Shown here piece after piece: positions 1-13,439 of a stretch of 64,000 nucleotides of DNA. Below the pieces are notes generated by a model. That model was given only the letters and a program-made list of their open reading frames with translations, made no database searches and had not been told where the DNA came from. The DNA comes from Takakia lepidozioides (taxonomy: Eukaryota > Streptophyta > Takakiopsida > Takakiales > Takakiaceae). A program made the position numbers and the translations under genes. The stretch spans positions 41,248,042 through 41,312,041 of the forward strand of contig CM060734.1 of the NCBI GenBank assembly GCA_030704615.1. Reading direction: 5' to 3'. The first letter of the stretch is position 1. Each line of letters begins with the position of its first letter.

Positions 1-3000
1 TCGTGTGTCCAAATTTTCCACATTAGCATTGATGTCTTCCACATAGGCCTTTATCTTCTTGGCCATGTCTGTCACACTGTGCTTTGAAGCCCACCAAAAC
101 AGCAATTACTCTCTCTCTCTCTCCCCCTCCTTCCACCCTATCAAGGTAAGTCGCACCCTCTTCAGGACCATCAAGAACATAGTCCCTGCACCTCTGTTCA
201 ACAACATTGAAAATCTTGATAAAGTCCTGGCATATTTGGGTCTAATTGCTGGGCAGCTCACACACAGCAGATTGATGCTTGTGTGAAGGGCTTTTTTGAG
301 GAAATTCGGAAAGCCCTAACCAATTGTTTACACCAAGGTAAGTGCCACTACTGGAGTGAGCCCCTCACAAATGTAGTGTCTATTCCCTCTTGTTCTGCCC
401 AAATTGGGCGAGGTGTCTATGGCCACAAGGCTACTAAACAACATGTCATGAGCACATTCTCTCTCTCTCACACACACCTTTCTCTCTGTGCAACTCTACA
501 TCACTTTGCCGCCCTCTCTCCCCCTCGTCAATGTTTAACCTTTTTCGTCACACAAAATTATCATAGCTGTCAAACTCGTGTACTCACTTGACTGCATTGA
601 AAATAGGCAGTTATCCTCACCATCATACCCACCAAATTGGAGACAAATATTCCTTACAGGCCCAGTTAGTACCTCTTAGTTGATGACCATGAACTATTAA
701 AAGAAAGGCACTTACTTGTAAAATGGTGTTACCCTGCCACAAACATACAACACACATACAGGTTGATAAGAACACAACCTACACCAGAATTGCCAACCCA
801 AATCAGAAATTTTACGTGATGCAGCATGGTTGCGAGTCAGGGTATAATCAATCCAACAGCACAAGTGACAGAAACAACAGTACTAAATACTTCCTATCTT
901 CTGGAAAAGAAAAATGAGTTTGTCAGAAGCACCTGCAATCACCAGAAATGGTGCACTCTGCAGGAATCTGGTTGATACCCCCTCCAGGATCTGTACAAGA
1001 ATCATTCACAGATTAGCCCAGATGGACCTTAATTCCTGTTTGTACTGCATATCCTGCTCTTTGATATGATCAGCCAAGGTAAAGCTTAATCTCACCAGGG
1101 GGACACAGTGGACCGTGAATGGGCTATGGCCGAGATTGTTGCCCAACACCAGTACACCATCATGACAGCATTTCAATTACAAGTATTTTCTCTCTCCCTC
1201 CACTTTTTCAAGCCTGAAGAGTTGTAGTGGTTGTCTTGGTACAAACTTAGGCTATGTCGAAGTCAACAAATGCGAAAGTACATTTCAATCATTATTTGGC
1301 CGATATGGGGGCGGAGTTCCCGGGCACAAGAATACGGCAAGTGAAGTGTGATATAACTGTCAAAGGCCCATTAACTTCTCCTTATTTCCTTTCTATCCTT
1401 CTTTCTGTAATTGCAGGAAAAATTATGAACAAATGGTTACCACTCAAGCAAGAAAAGCATTTATGCTTGGAGTTTTATCTCATCTCATTCATGTCATCGA
1501 TGCATGCACAGCTGTATACCCCACGGTTTAAGGTTTCCACAGAGCTTATTTTACACCTCCACGTCTGTATCCTTTATATGTTAAAAGCCATAAAAAACTC
1601 TGCTTAAGCTCTACACAGCACAGAAATTGAGAGAGAAGAAGAAAGAATGGGGTTCAGAGGGGGAGGAAAATTCTGTCACAAAAAGGAAGAAGGAATATGT
1701 AACCCTCTATATTGTAATTCCTACCTCCACCCCCTAACAATACGAATATAATCTGGCCCAGAATGTAGCCCAACTGTCCCGACCTTGACTGAAGTGTGGG
1801 CGGAATTAGGTGTGCCGTAAGAACAAATAGTAGAGGGCATACAAGTCCATTGCGTCGGTTTCATTGTGGATGGTGTTGCAAAGCCATAGCGGGACTCCAT
1901 TGGATGCGCTGGAAAGTCAGCATAAAAACGCTTCTGAATCTCCTTGAGGCCTTCCATGGCCAGCTCCAAAGGGTTTACTGCCTGCACCCTCTTCCTCCCT
2001 GGTCATCCAAGCTCTCTTCTCCAAAACGAGAAGATGAGGACAAAAGAAAAAAGAAGGAAAAAGGAAGTTGGTTATGTCTGGTGGGACACAAATAAAACAA
2101 CCCAATAAAACCACAGAGATCACACAACTAAACACGTAAACAAGGTGAAGAAAAGGGACTGCCATGGTAACATCCTTGTGTACATGTTTTATATGTGTGA
2201 GAGAGATGGTAGATGGAAATGAAATGGTGCTTTATAACGTCGAGGGACAAAGAAAATTATTACATCCCCGGGCGACCTAGAGTACCATGGGACACACAAC
2301 AACTACAAGGATTAAATGAAAGAACACATTAGAAAAATCAGGGTCAGAAAAAAAGAAAGAAAATCCATAACATCTTAGGAGGAGGCCTGAGAGTCGAAGG
2401 GAGACAGAGCCCAGTGTGGTAACCTTGTGAGGAAGGCCACTATGAAAGAGCTTGCCTGTGGCCCGTAGTTTCCAGGCTATCATACCACCTGTGCCAATGC
2501 AAGGCTGCTTGTCTGCAGTGTCTATCCAAAACCTGTACCCCAGAGAAAACAACGGTGCATACCCTCCTGGTGTGAGTGTTAAATGTCCAAACAAACTATA
2601 GTGCTCACAACTGATGATCAGACAACAAAAAGACGTAATTAAGGTCACATAAGAGGGCTCCGACCAAAAGACCTTCCAACCATACAACTCACACCCAGTT
2701 TGCGGGTATGGATAGGGGCAAGGGTCCACGTGTCACATTAGAACCACACTGAGAGAGAGAGAAGAGCAAGGAGATCATTTGTAATATGAACTTTTGAACG
2801 TTGATTCATGGGCCAAACAAGAGATCAAAGGTATCAATTCCATGTCGAGTGCCAGTATTAAATTTACAGCTCAAATCCAAGATATGATAATGAATAGAGG
2901 GAACACACAAGGGCCCAGCCTTCAGCTTGTCAAGAAGACCCTCCTTCACAAGAGCGTCCACTCCCACACCAGCAATTGATGAATTTTCTTCGTTTGCAAT

Positions 3001-3861
3001 AAATACTGCTACCACTGTGGTCTTTAGAGCAGGCTTTTTTTCACCAAGCTGGCGAAAGAGCTCTGTCACCAGCGCCACGTGACCTAAGCAATCAGTTGTA
3101 CCTCGGCCCCGCAGCTTGTCACCATCTATACTCAATGAGAAGGGATCAAATTCCTGAAATACATCACAACGATAGCTGTTACATTTCGGCCACTACAGTC
3201 TCCTTTACTAATCAAGGTCAACTCATATTGAGTACTCAAGCAACTTGTCCCTTGAATTGGGTCAGCGCAACCAGCAGAGTGCCAACTACTCCCTCAAGCT
3301 CGATGCTTTCCGAGGAGAATTAAGAACTTTAGTACAGGAGAGCTGCATATGTAACAATCTACAAACAAGTATTTTTGGGCGTTTCCTCTCCCATCCAGAA
3401 GACAGGAATGCAGATGAGAAGCTCTGGCTTTCCCATACAACTTCGAAGAGAATTTAAACTTCTTCACAAACACGTCCGCTATTCCCCAAGCAACACAGCA
3501 AAAATATTACTAGGAAGGGACATAAAAATATGCCAAATCTCACCCAGTCCTCTGGATTCGCGGTGACAACATCCATGTGACAGCCAACGAAGGACACAAT
3601 CTTCCCATCATCAGATCCCGGGTACTCAACAATAATATTCCCCCTGCCCTCCACATAGGTGATATGCTTCACCACGAGTGGCCCTCCTTCTTCGACACTG
3701 AGAGGGGTCAAGACATCAAGCACATGGCGCACAGCGCGGTCTTCCCTGGGAATGAGCTCCGGAGGATTGTTCTGCAAGTACTTTGCTTCCCCGATCAACT
3801 TGGAGAGCAGCGATACAAACGAATGCGGATCCAAATGCAAGTCTTTCACAGCCAGCCCCAT
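1..3861 (-). CDS. NAOD: Acetylornithine deacetylase (M20 peptidase family), 5' part, six exons seen
   Basis: The product should hydrolyse N2-acetylornithine to ornithine and acetate (arginine/ornithine pathway); plant homologues belong to the metal-dependent M20 family. The exons I read are 3544-3861, 2909-3153, 2424-2532, 1843-1981, 933-990 and 1-76 (continuing off the window), all with GT-AG borders and compatible phases. The start is the ATG at 3861, giving MGLAVKDLHLD. Visible landmarks are GCHMDVV (metal-binding His/Asp), GRGTTDCLG (second metal Asp), FIANEENSS (catalytic and metal-binding Glu pair), FWIDTADKQPCIGTGG, the GLPHK dimerisation-domain start, FATPSTMKPTQW and YPGGGINQIP. The segment usually reading VRLTPFY after ISGD is missing between the fifth and sixth exons, so a micro-exon may be unseen or the gene is divergent there. 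The introns hold only CT-rich simple sequence and a short dispersed repeat near 2215. The family call is firm; exons 5 and 6 are less so. Confidence 0.88.
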
Positions 3862-4080
3862 ATCTCCACTCTGAAATCTCTTCCTGCCTCGTCTCCTGCA
3901 CAGATCGCCCTCGCAATCTTCTCTCTTTTTCTGAACTGCGCGATCGGCCTTCTTCTCTCTCGCTTCTCTGCGCCAGTCAAACCTTCTTCCCACATCAAAT
4001 TAGACAAAAACAAAACACACAAATATTTTACACGAAAGAAGTAAGAAAGTGCTAAAAAAGAAATACTTGCCACTACATAT

Positions 4081-4082
<2 letters not shown>

Positions 4083-4115
<33 letters not shown>
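4083..4115. repeat. (AT)n microsatellite
   Basis: An uninterrupted TA dinucleotide run lies about 220 bp upstream of the deacetylase start codon, followed by T-rich homopolymer tracts to about 4250. It is simple-sequence DNA in the promoter-side intergenic region. Confidence 0.9.
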
Positions 4116-4120
<5 letters not shown>

Positions 4121-4255
4121 AGGGAGTTTGTTGTTTTTTTTTTGTTTTTTTGGTTTTTCCTAAGAGTTTGTTTGCTATATGCTATATGTTATGTGATGTA
4201 TCCTGTTTACAAATATTCTTAAGAATCTATTAGAGCAATGTTTTTTTTTTTTTTC

Positions 4256-4773
4256 AACAGGGGACAGAGGCCCTGATAAAACTTTATTAAAATTCAAGGG
4301 CTTGTGGAGATGGGATTCCTCCTCACCTGCTTTTTCGACTTGGATGAACGGAGGAGGGATGCGCTCCAGATGATGTAGGGATGGACGGAACTGGGATGGA
4401 GTCTGGATGAACTTACGCCTTGCGCATGAGCTGGCAACAACTTATGGCTTTATTAGGTGTTGCCTTATTCTAACAGCTAGTTTAGGATTAGATTAGGATG
4501 GATCTGGGTGATCTGGCTTCTTTTTATGGCTATGCTGGAAGGGCATCTGGCTGACCTATATGTAAGTGTCACGCGGTACTAGGATTAGATTACGACCTAA
4601 TACTATTTAAGCTACACTACCGTGGCAGTGAGGGTGGTGGCTTTGGATCTTACGTGAGTGTACACTTGGTATAACGGTGTGCTTGAGTGTGTTGATGAAT
4701 GCGTTTTGGATGTCCGACTCTGTTGCGTCCTCTTCGTGAGATTCCGTCTTCTCTACCAGGCCCATCTATCAAC
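4256..4773 (-). mobile_element. Possible LTR fragment of a retroelement
   Basis: The right edge reads ATCAACTACA followed by TCCCCCTTGAT. On the minus strand this is a purine-rich tract (ATCAAGGGGGA) directly before TGTAGTTGAT, which looks like a polypurine tract followed by the start of an LTR. The interior has no open frame. No second LTR and no coding remnant is seen, so this is at most a solo or truncated LTR and may be something else. Confidence 0.3.
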
Positions 4774-7567
4774 TACATCCCCCTTGATAGGATTAAGTCC
4801 GATAGAGGAAGGGGAACAAACCCATAGCGTCGGAATCAGGCTTCACATGCTAGAGGCCCTAAGTATCTACTAGAGCGATTCCCAAATAATCTTTAAAAAA
4901 AAATAAAAAATCTCAACCCCGCCCCCCTGTTGGCTGCCTACTTTGCATACTTTCGACCTTCCAAAGTTGCCAAACAAGTCATTTCTCTTTCAAAAATTAG
5001 AGATATTTCATAATTTGATGGGTTGGATGTTGAATGGCCTTTTTTCTTTTCTTTTCTTTTTTTAAATTTTATGGCCTTTGTAGACGTAAAAACAAAGAAT
5101 TTGTTAAACATGAAACAATGCAATCGCTTGTAAGCTCATCTTGCTCTGTCACTTCAGTAAATACCAAGTGACCATTGTTGATTGCTGATTGCTTATTGTT
5201 CATAGCTGCTTAAGAGTATCCACGATCAATACATGAACGTATGATCGTACAAGCTATTGATCACCAAAATATCAAAATATTAAAAACATAAAGCCACCGT
5301 TTATTTGATTTCTATACAACCCAATTTGAACATATATACATAGAATTGTACATGAAAACTAAACGTATCACTACCATCTGCAACATACTAATCGTCTTCT
5401 GGATGTTCTAACATGGTACCGTAAGATACAATGCTGATCTGGTTGTCGTTACCAAGTTCATTGTACTATGCGACTAAGTCGCTAGCATGACTAAGACTGT
5501 AAATACCGTCGACACTGATATCTCAAAGTTTTTTTTTTTACTAATAGGCCTTTGGGAAGTTTCATAAGCTCGGATCTTGGAGTTTTAAAGACAGCTTGAA
5601 TCTAGTTTCCCGTAAGCTTTGTAATCACATTTTCTCCCAATTGCACCTATGTGGGCCTATAATTTTTGGGCAGTAGCCCTCTCTTGTGGAGGGTTTTAGG
5701 GGGTGCCTCATCCTATCCGTCTCTAAATTGATTAGGCCTCCACCCCTCCCAAGGCATGTCCACCCCCCACCCATGTTAGGGCCACCCCTATGTTTATTGG
5801 GTTTTGGGGTCACCCACCCCACGCATTCCTGGGCCGGAAATGTGTCCCGGTTTCCATGACGGAAAAACAAAACTCGCCGGATTTCATAAAGTGGACGGAA
5901 GCATCTCCAAGGCAGCTCTCGAGCTGCGCATCAATTGAGTCTCCTCCCGCGCTCTCCCCCCCCCCAAAAAAAACTACCATCGCCATTGATTCCAGCTTGG
6001 GGATTAGGCATGGAGATCTCCGAGGCAATTGTCAGGTCGTACGACCAATCGGGAAATTCCACGTCATACCTGACTTGATTTAGAATGAGCCTATGTGGGC
6101 CCACATCAAGCTTAACCTCAAGGATAATCAGCCTGTTTTCTAAACCCAACGGGTCGTTTTGACGCTTAGGGGTTAATGTGTTAACCTTGTCTAAATGTGT
6201 TTTTTTTCTACTCCCAACTGCTAACATTTATCCAGGGCAAACTGTAGTATGTTTGGGGGACCCCATACCCTATTCAAGATACAAGGAAGGGGACACTACC
6301 TAGGGTTACATAGACTCGGCGGGGTTACACCAGCCACCCATCAAGAATCGAATCCAACCCTTTGCAATCTGCATTGCCATCACCTTTGTTTTTTGTTTTT
6401 TTTTAATTTAAAAATTTAAAAGCCATCACCTTACTAGTAACTTAGGCTACTCGCCCTACTTGACAACCTCCAGCATTAATCTAAAGTATTTAATAGTGAA
6501 TCTGAGGTAAGTAAGAGGAGGTGGGGATGATTTGATAGGGGTTGGAGATTGTGCTTGCATTAATTTCTTACATTATTCCTATTATTTTCCAATACATTGA
6601 ATCTTTCCAGGTATCTATATTGCCAATCTCTTTTAACTGGCGGCAATGGATTTGAACTAGGTATAAAAGTAAGAAGATAAAGCTGGATAAATCCGGGTGT
6701 AGATTAAAAGTAATAAATTATTTATATACAGTATTTTGGTTTTTGTGTTCGCAGACTTACACGCACATGTTTTTTTTTTTTTTTTTTTTTTAAAATAATT
6801 TTTTACACGCACATGTTACAGTGTTACTATGTTATAAAATGTATAGAAAGCCTCAGTTTTTTCTCTTGGCTTGTGTGAACTTTAGACCCATTTTCTATTG
6901 AGCTTATGGTTCACTTGAGAATGATAATCAACTTGTTTCCATTGGGGGGACTCTGCAGTCAGTTTGTACACCAAGCTTTTGCACAATGCATCTCCCAGCT
7001 TGCTAATGCACCATATTTAAAACGATGGGGCCATTCCTTGAATTCATACAGAACATGATGTAAGGGTATCCATTTGCAATAAAGAAAGAGCCAAGAAAAG
7101 TTGGACAATTTGAGAGGCAATGGTTACTCGGTATGTCTCTGTGATGACGGTAGTTTAATCCCCGGATCATCCTTTCTTGTGGAACCCGGTAGGGCAGATG
7201 AGAGTTTTTTCTAAACATGTTTTATAAACATTCAGAAGGAAAGAACAAGGGGCCACAACCATGGAACAAACAAATGACAGAGTGAACATCGACGGGGTAA
7301 AGACCAGGAGAGGAAGAGGCAGACAGGTGTTTAAGAAAGAAGACAACATTCACTATATTTGACAAATTAAAATTTAAGAGCCAATGTTGGAAATGCCCAG
7401 AGCCCAATACAATCTACCAATTGCCAATGTCCAGATAATGAGTTCTTCTATGACTGGATGTAGTGTCATCCGTCTGACAAGCAAGGATCGGTTGTAAATT
7501 CACTCCAAAATTCTCTCTCTCCCCCTGCTGCAAGAAGAAGATGATGGATCTTTCTGGAAGCCGCAAG
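4774..7567. other. Intergenic, no gene recognised
   Basis: AT-rich sequence with several poly-A/T runs (about 4890-4910, 5040-5065, 5530, 6770-6800) and a C-rich patch near 5945. None of the short open frames resembles a known protein or shows splice-linked continuation. It separates two minus-strand genes, the acyltransferase end at 7568 and the deacetylase start at 3861, and so should include the promoter of the deacetylase. Confidence 0.6.
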
Positions 7568-10500
7568 TTAATTTGTCTTTCGTTCGTCTGACACAGACCC
7601 TGCATGCAACAGTTTAGCTTTCTTCGCTGCTAGATCCGTGCTTCTTTCTGATTGAGAGGACATCACTAGCACCTGTGGAAAATATCGTAACCACATGTCA
7701 GAAAGCTCCTAGTACCCCGGTACCAATAATTATTCCAAGGTTTACTAAGGGCTTTAACAACATGTAATCCTTGACACTTACCTGTGAGCATTGTCTACTG
7801 CATTGCATTAAGGGTGTTGTCCATAATGGATTCTACCTCCCCAAGAATGCCGGGGAGGACTTTTACCTACAAGGTTTGAGAAACGAAAGACAGAGCACAA
7901 AATTGAGTTCATAGGCTGGCCTATGTGACAGTAGAACTACAGAAGAGAGGGTGTACAAGAGGGAGATTCACAGAAAGAAAATTTTATCGAGATTAAGTGA
8001 GAAAGAAAGAAGACAATGACATTTCTTTTTAGTCCAACCGGTAGCGTACACTGCTGGGTTTAAGCAAAGGTTGGTCCTATGCCCGGTCTGGGCATCCTCT
8101 CTGGGTTAAGAGTGGCTACAACAGTGTCACAATGTATTTCTGAGGTCATTTCTGTCATGGGACGTTGATGTTCACACACTTGTATTTTCCCTCCAGACAA
8201 AATGTCTTGTAAGAGACAGGAAGTGATACTTTCCTTGTTGTAGCCTTCCTGCAGTAGAACTCCCGTAATATATCAACTGAGTAGAGAGGCAGAAAGACAG
8301 AGTGTGGACAAGTGGGAGAACAAAATTAGGAGGGGAAGGAGAGGGACGTAGTCATTAGACAATGATTGCAGTAGCCCAGTGCCATAGACACCCAACACTC
8401 CTTGGACAGACAGAAAGGAAGAAAGAAGGAAAGACAGAGGAGAACTAGGAAAAAACACACCTGGATGAATACAATGACAATAAGAAGAACCCCAGCTATC
8501 GATGCGACCCCACTCCAGGTAGATAACAAAGGTTTTAGCAGCCAGGTTGCTGCTGTCAGCAACAGGCATGACCAGCCAATCACAAACTGTGTTTTGCCCA
8601 CATAAAAAACACCACCCTTCAAACTTTTAGCACATTCAAAAGCTATTACACACTACACATACTAGAGTATTCCCTCTCTACCAGGCAGAATAGTCCTGCC
8701 TCAAATCTTTCACAGTGGACCGGCAATCGAAAAGCAATATATGTTCTTGAAAAGCTACTGACAGATAGCCCAAACCAGGAGCCTTGGACATCAAAAACTG
8801 AAAGTCAAGCTAGCACACAAACACAGAAAAGAGAGTGAAGATGACAGCTGGACACTTCTTAAAGCTACAGTCACATGAGCGTGGACATGCCACTTACTAG
8901 AAGTGGACGGAAGGGGCGTGGAACAGGGTGATACAAATTCTCTCCGAATGTATTTTCCTTTTCATGTTGGTCCAGGAGTGTGTCCTGTCTCCAGTCACCC
9001 ACAATCCACTTCCTTCAGCAAAGTACTCCATCGAGTCTAGCTGAACTTTCCCTTCACAAATTGGACCTTAGCACTTTGTTATTTAAAACGACAAATAATG
9101 ATGGAAGGATTCACGACCAGCTGATTTGAAGATTTTTCACTGGATCAGCCATCACACATAGAAACTGTAGAAGCAGGCAGATTTGTAGAAAACGAAAAAC
9201 GTGACACCATCCTTCAATCACAAAGAGAAGGGTTGATGCACCTTTGTATAGAAAGCCTCAAGGCACCATTTCCCTATATCGTCATCTGACTGGGGAAGTT
9301 GCTCCATGGGTACCCGTCTCACATGCACATGCACCTGCCCATACGAGTTCTCTCATCAGAATAATCGTTATATCACCTATTTGAAACCTTCTCCTTCATA
9401 TATGTCACTTCATCATCATAACTCCTCAAGGAGATTTTACCTAGTGTACTGTATGATCAAGAACAGGAAGAAGTTAAACAGGAAACGGAAAGTAAACATT
9501 GTACCACAGAAGGCTGTCCCTTGAGAATCCGCAGCATGGTGGGATCAGGTGCATCCTTGGAGACAGCACATGTCATATCATACACCACTGGCACAAACCC
9601 ACGTAGGTTTTTAACAGCTGATGTAAACCCCTGCACCCCAGGACAAAAGGCCAGAAAGAAATGTCACGTATCATCTTCCTATTGAAGAGACAAATACCAA
9701 TTCTGTGGGTAGAGTTGAAGGTGCCCCACCATCTGTCAACTCTAGTTGTCATGCATAATCTCATAACCGTGCTGTTGGTTATACCTGGCATAAAGCTGGG
9801 CACTGATGTTCAGCGAACACATTGTAGGACAGCAATTTTTTTTTGCGGTTGATAACATGAAGACTGTCGATGCTCCAGAGTCCCTGATTGGTCTAAAACC
9901 GCAAAAGAGCCTTCAAGGGGAACCCTAGGTAGACAGAAGGTCCCCTGTTAAGTCTGCTGGTAAGCTACGCTTCTCGGAGGACATACGACAGATTCCAGGT
10001 ACAGAGCTGTGCCCTCTAAATGATGACATGGAGCGACCCTTGCCAGGCAGGAAGCTGCTAAAGGATGACATAGACTGTGGCATGCTGCCTTGCCTGAAAG
10101 AGCGAGCTGGGCACGAGATGGGGATCTTTTGTGCACAACTAATTGGCTTATCATGTCAGGGCATCTCAACAAAGCTGGACTTTTCTCGCATCAAGCAGGC
10201 TCAGTCTTGTGGATAAGATTGTCACATATTAGATGATGTGACTCAAGATCCTTGTGAGAAGCCGCAGAGTGAGTTCAGTGCAGAAACTGATAATGCCATA
10301 GGAGAGAGGAACACTTGAAAGGCAGTAGGGTCCGAAGTAATTACCTTTGTCCGAGGAATGAGAACATTGCGTGGCACACGTAATCCCTTAGAAGTTGCAA
10401 ACTCCTGAGAAGTCGCTAGCTTGGCTTTAGTGAACCGAGTGCCCTCCACAAAAAGGGCAACCCACAGGGGACGGGGAAAGCCAATCAAATCTTGAAATCC

Positions 10501-12938
10501 TTTCTGCAAACATATCCAGAGTCCGATTGTCACCCATTATTCTCCTGACACATTTGTCCAAGTGGCTGTGGCTCCAATGTCTAACTTTGGAACATGTGAC
10601 ACCAGAAATAGTGGTAATGCTAGAATGGTTTTGTTAGGTTTGAATGCGAACGCTTCATGCACATACTAGACTATGAGACATAGACTGGTGGTTTTAGTGG
10701 GAGAGAAACAGATAGGGAGAAGTCCGATAAGCAAAACAAAGAGAAAAAATATATTTTGTAATGTCCCCCAAGAGAGATACAATTACCAGTAAATGGCAAC
10801 AAACAGCCAGTCTAGAAAGAGAAAGGACTTCTGATTTGTGGAGATGAGCTAACCTCGAGTTTTTTCTCATCCTCTTTCCAATCCCTTGACAAGAAAACGT
10901 ACTCGGAAAACCACATGGACCACCCTATGACCTGCAATCCCACACGATCAAAGTCTTTTAGCAATGGCAGCTCAACTGACCTGCTGACTGAAACCCACAC
11001 TAATGCAAATGCAACAAGGAGGGCCCAAGAAAGAGAGTGAGGAAGATATGATTGACCTTGCTCTGTTAACTTGACTCTGACGTACACTTGAGACTCAAGA
11101 GCATATTCCTGGGAGAACTGACCTTGCTGTAGTGCGCAAGAATATGATATTCAGTCACATTGTCACAGCAGTTGCATCAAGCCACACCATTTAAATTAAC
11201 AAGGTGGTGGCTAACATATTAATTGACATTCGCAAATTCATATGAATGTGGGTGTATTTGTGTGTGAGAGATTTACTCCTAAGACGTTTGCCGTAGCCCT
11301 GGCCATAGACCCTGTGCCCAGTTTGGGTAGAGAGGGAACCGACACTACCTTTGTGAGAGAGAGATGCATGCATGTAGTGTTGGAATGGAAAAAAACCAGA
11401 GACCGGTAGGAACTGGGTAGACTTCTTCATGATGGCTCGAGTATTACCAAGGCAACCACAGCGCTGCATCAACCCCATCCACCAGCTGCTTTTGTCAGCT
11501 TCTGACTGTCTCCTGCTACTCATCAGTGCCCACTTCATAACAATGTTGATATAGAATCATTTCCAAGTAGGCAACCTGAGCCGTTAATGCAAGTTCTTTA
11601 CAAGGTTAATCTTTTAAGCCAAGCGGCGTGGGCGTAGAGAGATTGTCTTTTTTTGTCTGTTTATGGAGAGGGATCAGGGGAAATAATTTAAAGCTTAAGT
11701 TGCACTAGCTAGGCTAAACAGTAGAGAGACCTATTTGGTGACTACTGTGTGTATACGAGACGATAACAAGCACATCATGACATTCCTGATGAGAGATTAA
11801 CTTTCCTACTATGCTGCCATATGCGGCAAATACCACGATAAAATGAGACAAGAAAGAGGGGCCAACCTGGGCAATGACCCACCCGACCAACCAGTCAATA
11901 TCACTGCGGTGATTGCATATCAAAAGAGCATGCTCCTTGCCTGTGACACACGACAAGCTTCCAAAGCAATCAACTACTCTTTGCAAGAAAAGAAGATGGA
12001 GAAAGCTATGCAGCTATAGAATCCATGGACGGAACAACACTGCCCGCGTCACATATGAATTCCTGGAAGTGTAAAGGTGATCTCCTGCTCCCTATCTCAC
12101 ATCAATAATTTGCAGGCAGAACTCACCCATGTGCTTCCATGTCTCGCCATCTGCGTAGACGCGCACCTGCACACCGTGACCAAGCCACCATGAAGACTAT
12201 GCCCTCCGGCCCTTTTAATTTCATCTCATCATATTAATCCTGCTCCCCGTCACGGATGAAGACGATTACCTTGTCTTGTCTCCTGTGTGCATGAGAGAGC
12301 TCGGTATAAACAGCCTCCTTGCAAGAATATCCTTCGGTATACAGTGTATTACGATGGACACACAGGAGAGGTTCACAGGAGAGGTTCAAGAAGTGAGAGA
12401 TAAGAAGAGAGAAAAACCTCAACACCTGCCCACCAATCTAGCATCCACACCAGTTCCGACCAGAGAGCTTCCATCATAATCATGTTAGCAATCCTGTACG
12501 CATTCCTGGAGAATGGCAGCAGCAACAACACCGACAATACCTGTGCAACGTTCGAGTATCTCGTCATTGCAAAGAAACCCAAAACGAAATCCTACAAACC
12601 GCATGCAACCCAACTACAATTCAGCGGAATTGTTTGACATCGTGGCCAGGGACAGAAATGAAATGAAATGAAATGGTGCTTTATAACGTCCGCGGAAAGC
12701 TCGTAGAGCTTATGGGACAAAATGGAAGAAAACATGAGAGAGGAACAAATCCAGAAACCACAATTAATGTTCTAGCGATTGTCTAAGGGTGAGACAGAGA
12801 CAGAGAAACACAAATTTGATCACCCACCCACACAGTGAAACATCCAAAACTGTGTACCTGACAAGCATTCACAAGAAATCCTGAGAACAAGAACAGAAGC
12901 CCGAGAGGCAGCGCAATGAAGGATAAGCCCCCCCCCAT
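7568..12938 (-). CDS. LPAT2: Lysophosphatidic acid acyltransferase (1-acyl-sn-glycerol-3-phosphate acyltransferase, LPAT2/3 type)
   Basis: The enzyme adds an acyl-CoA chain to the sn-2 position of lysophosphatidic acid to make phosphatidic acid, in the endoplasmic reticulum membrane. Exons read by splice sites and family motifs are 12858-12938 (start ATG 12938; hydrophobic anchor after MGGGLSF), 12418-12540, 12127-12166, 11867-11940, 11404-11463, 10854-10931, 10345-10503, 9505-9630, 9242-9334, about 8990-9040 (uncertain), 8461-8586 and 7568-7672 (TAA). Phases agree throughout except around the uncertain exon. Motifs are CNHRSDIDW (NHX4D catalytic box), LFVEGTRFT (acyl-acceptor binding), [12 protein letters not shown], a C-terminal hydrophobic segment in exon 11 and SSQSERST near the end. 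No frame break is seen, so this is the one gene here that looks wholly functional. LPAT2 versus LPAT3 cannot be separated by eye. Confidence 0.9.
12664..12735. repeat. Short dispersed repeat (also at 2212-2285)
   Basis: GAAATGGTGCTTTATAACGTC followed within about 40 bp by TATGGGACA occurs here, in the first intron of the acyltransferase gene. A diverged copy lies at 2217-2295 in an intron of the deacetylase gene (GAAATGGTGCTTTATAACGTC then CATGGGACA). The two copies sit in introns of unrelated genes, which suggests a small dispersed element such as a MITE or SINE fragment. Ends were not resolved. Confidence 0.55.
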
Positions 12939-13439
12939 CGCTGGCCCTGCTTCGCAGCACCCAATTGATGCGCTCTCCCGCCTGCAGAGGAAAGCTTCTT
13001 CACCAACTTCTCAAGTAAAGAAGGTGGCGATACTACCCGGGCTGTTCTGTGACATGCATCCATACAATTCTCATTAACGATATTCTACATATTTCCTACC
13101 CAACACACCATTCCTAAATATGGATATGCCAATACCTTGTGGATGCATGCGGGCCCATCTTACCACCCAAATAGCTAACAACCCGGCCATCGCAACCTCC
13201 ATTCGGACTCAAAAACGCTGGTTTCCTGACCTCTCGGTACTATTTGGGCACCAAGGTATCTCCACCTACTACCATGTCAAACACTGAGGGGGTGGAACAA
13301 GCAGGGCCGCATCAGTCGTCTAAGTAATCAGTAATTACTGGCAAAATTGAGGTTGCTACTTATACAATGTGATTACAAGGTATACTATAACACATGATGA
13401 TGACATCACAGTCAATCTAAAAGTACACCCAAAGTCCCA

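Noticed and set aside
8058-8248. Alternative last exon of the acyltransferase ([11 protein letters not shown]...)
   Set aside because: It has an acceptor and an open frame, but the exon at 7568-7672 carries the family SSQSERST ending and a proper stop, so the first was not used.
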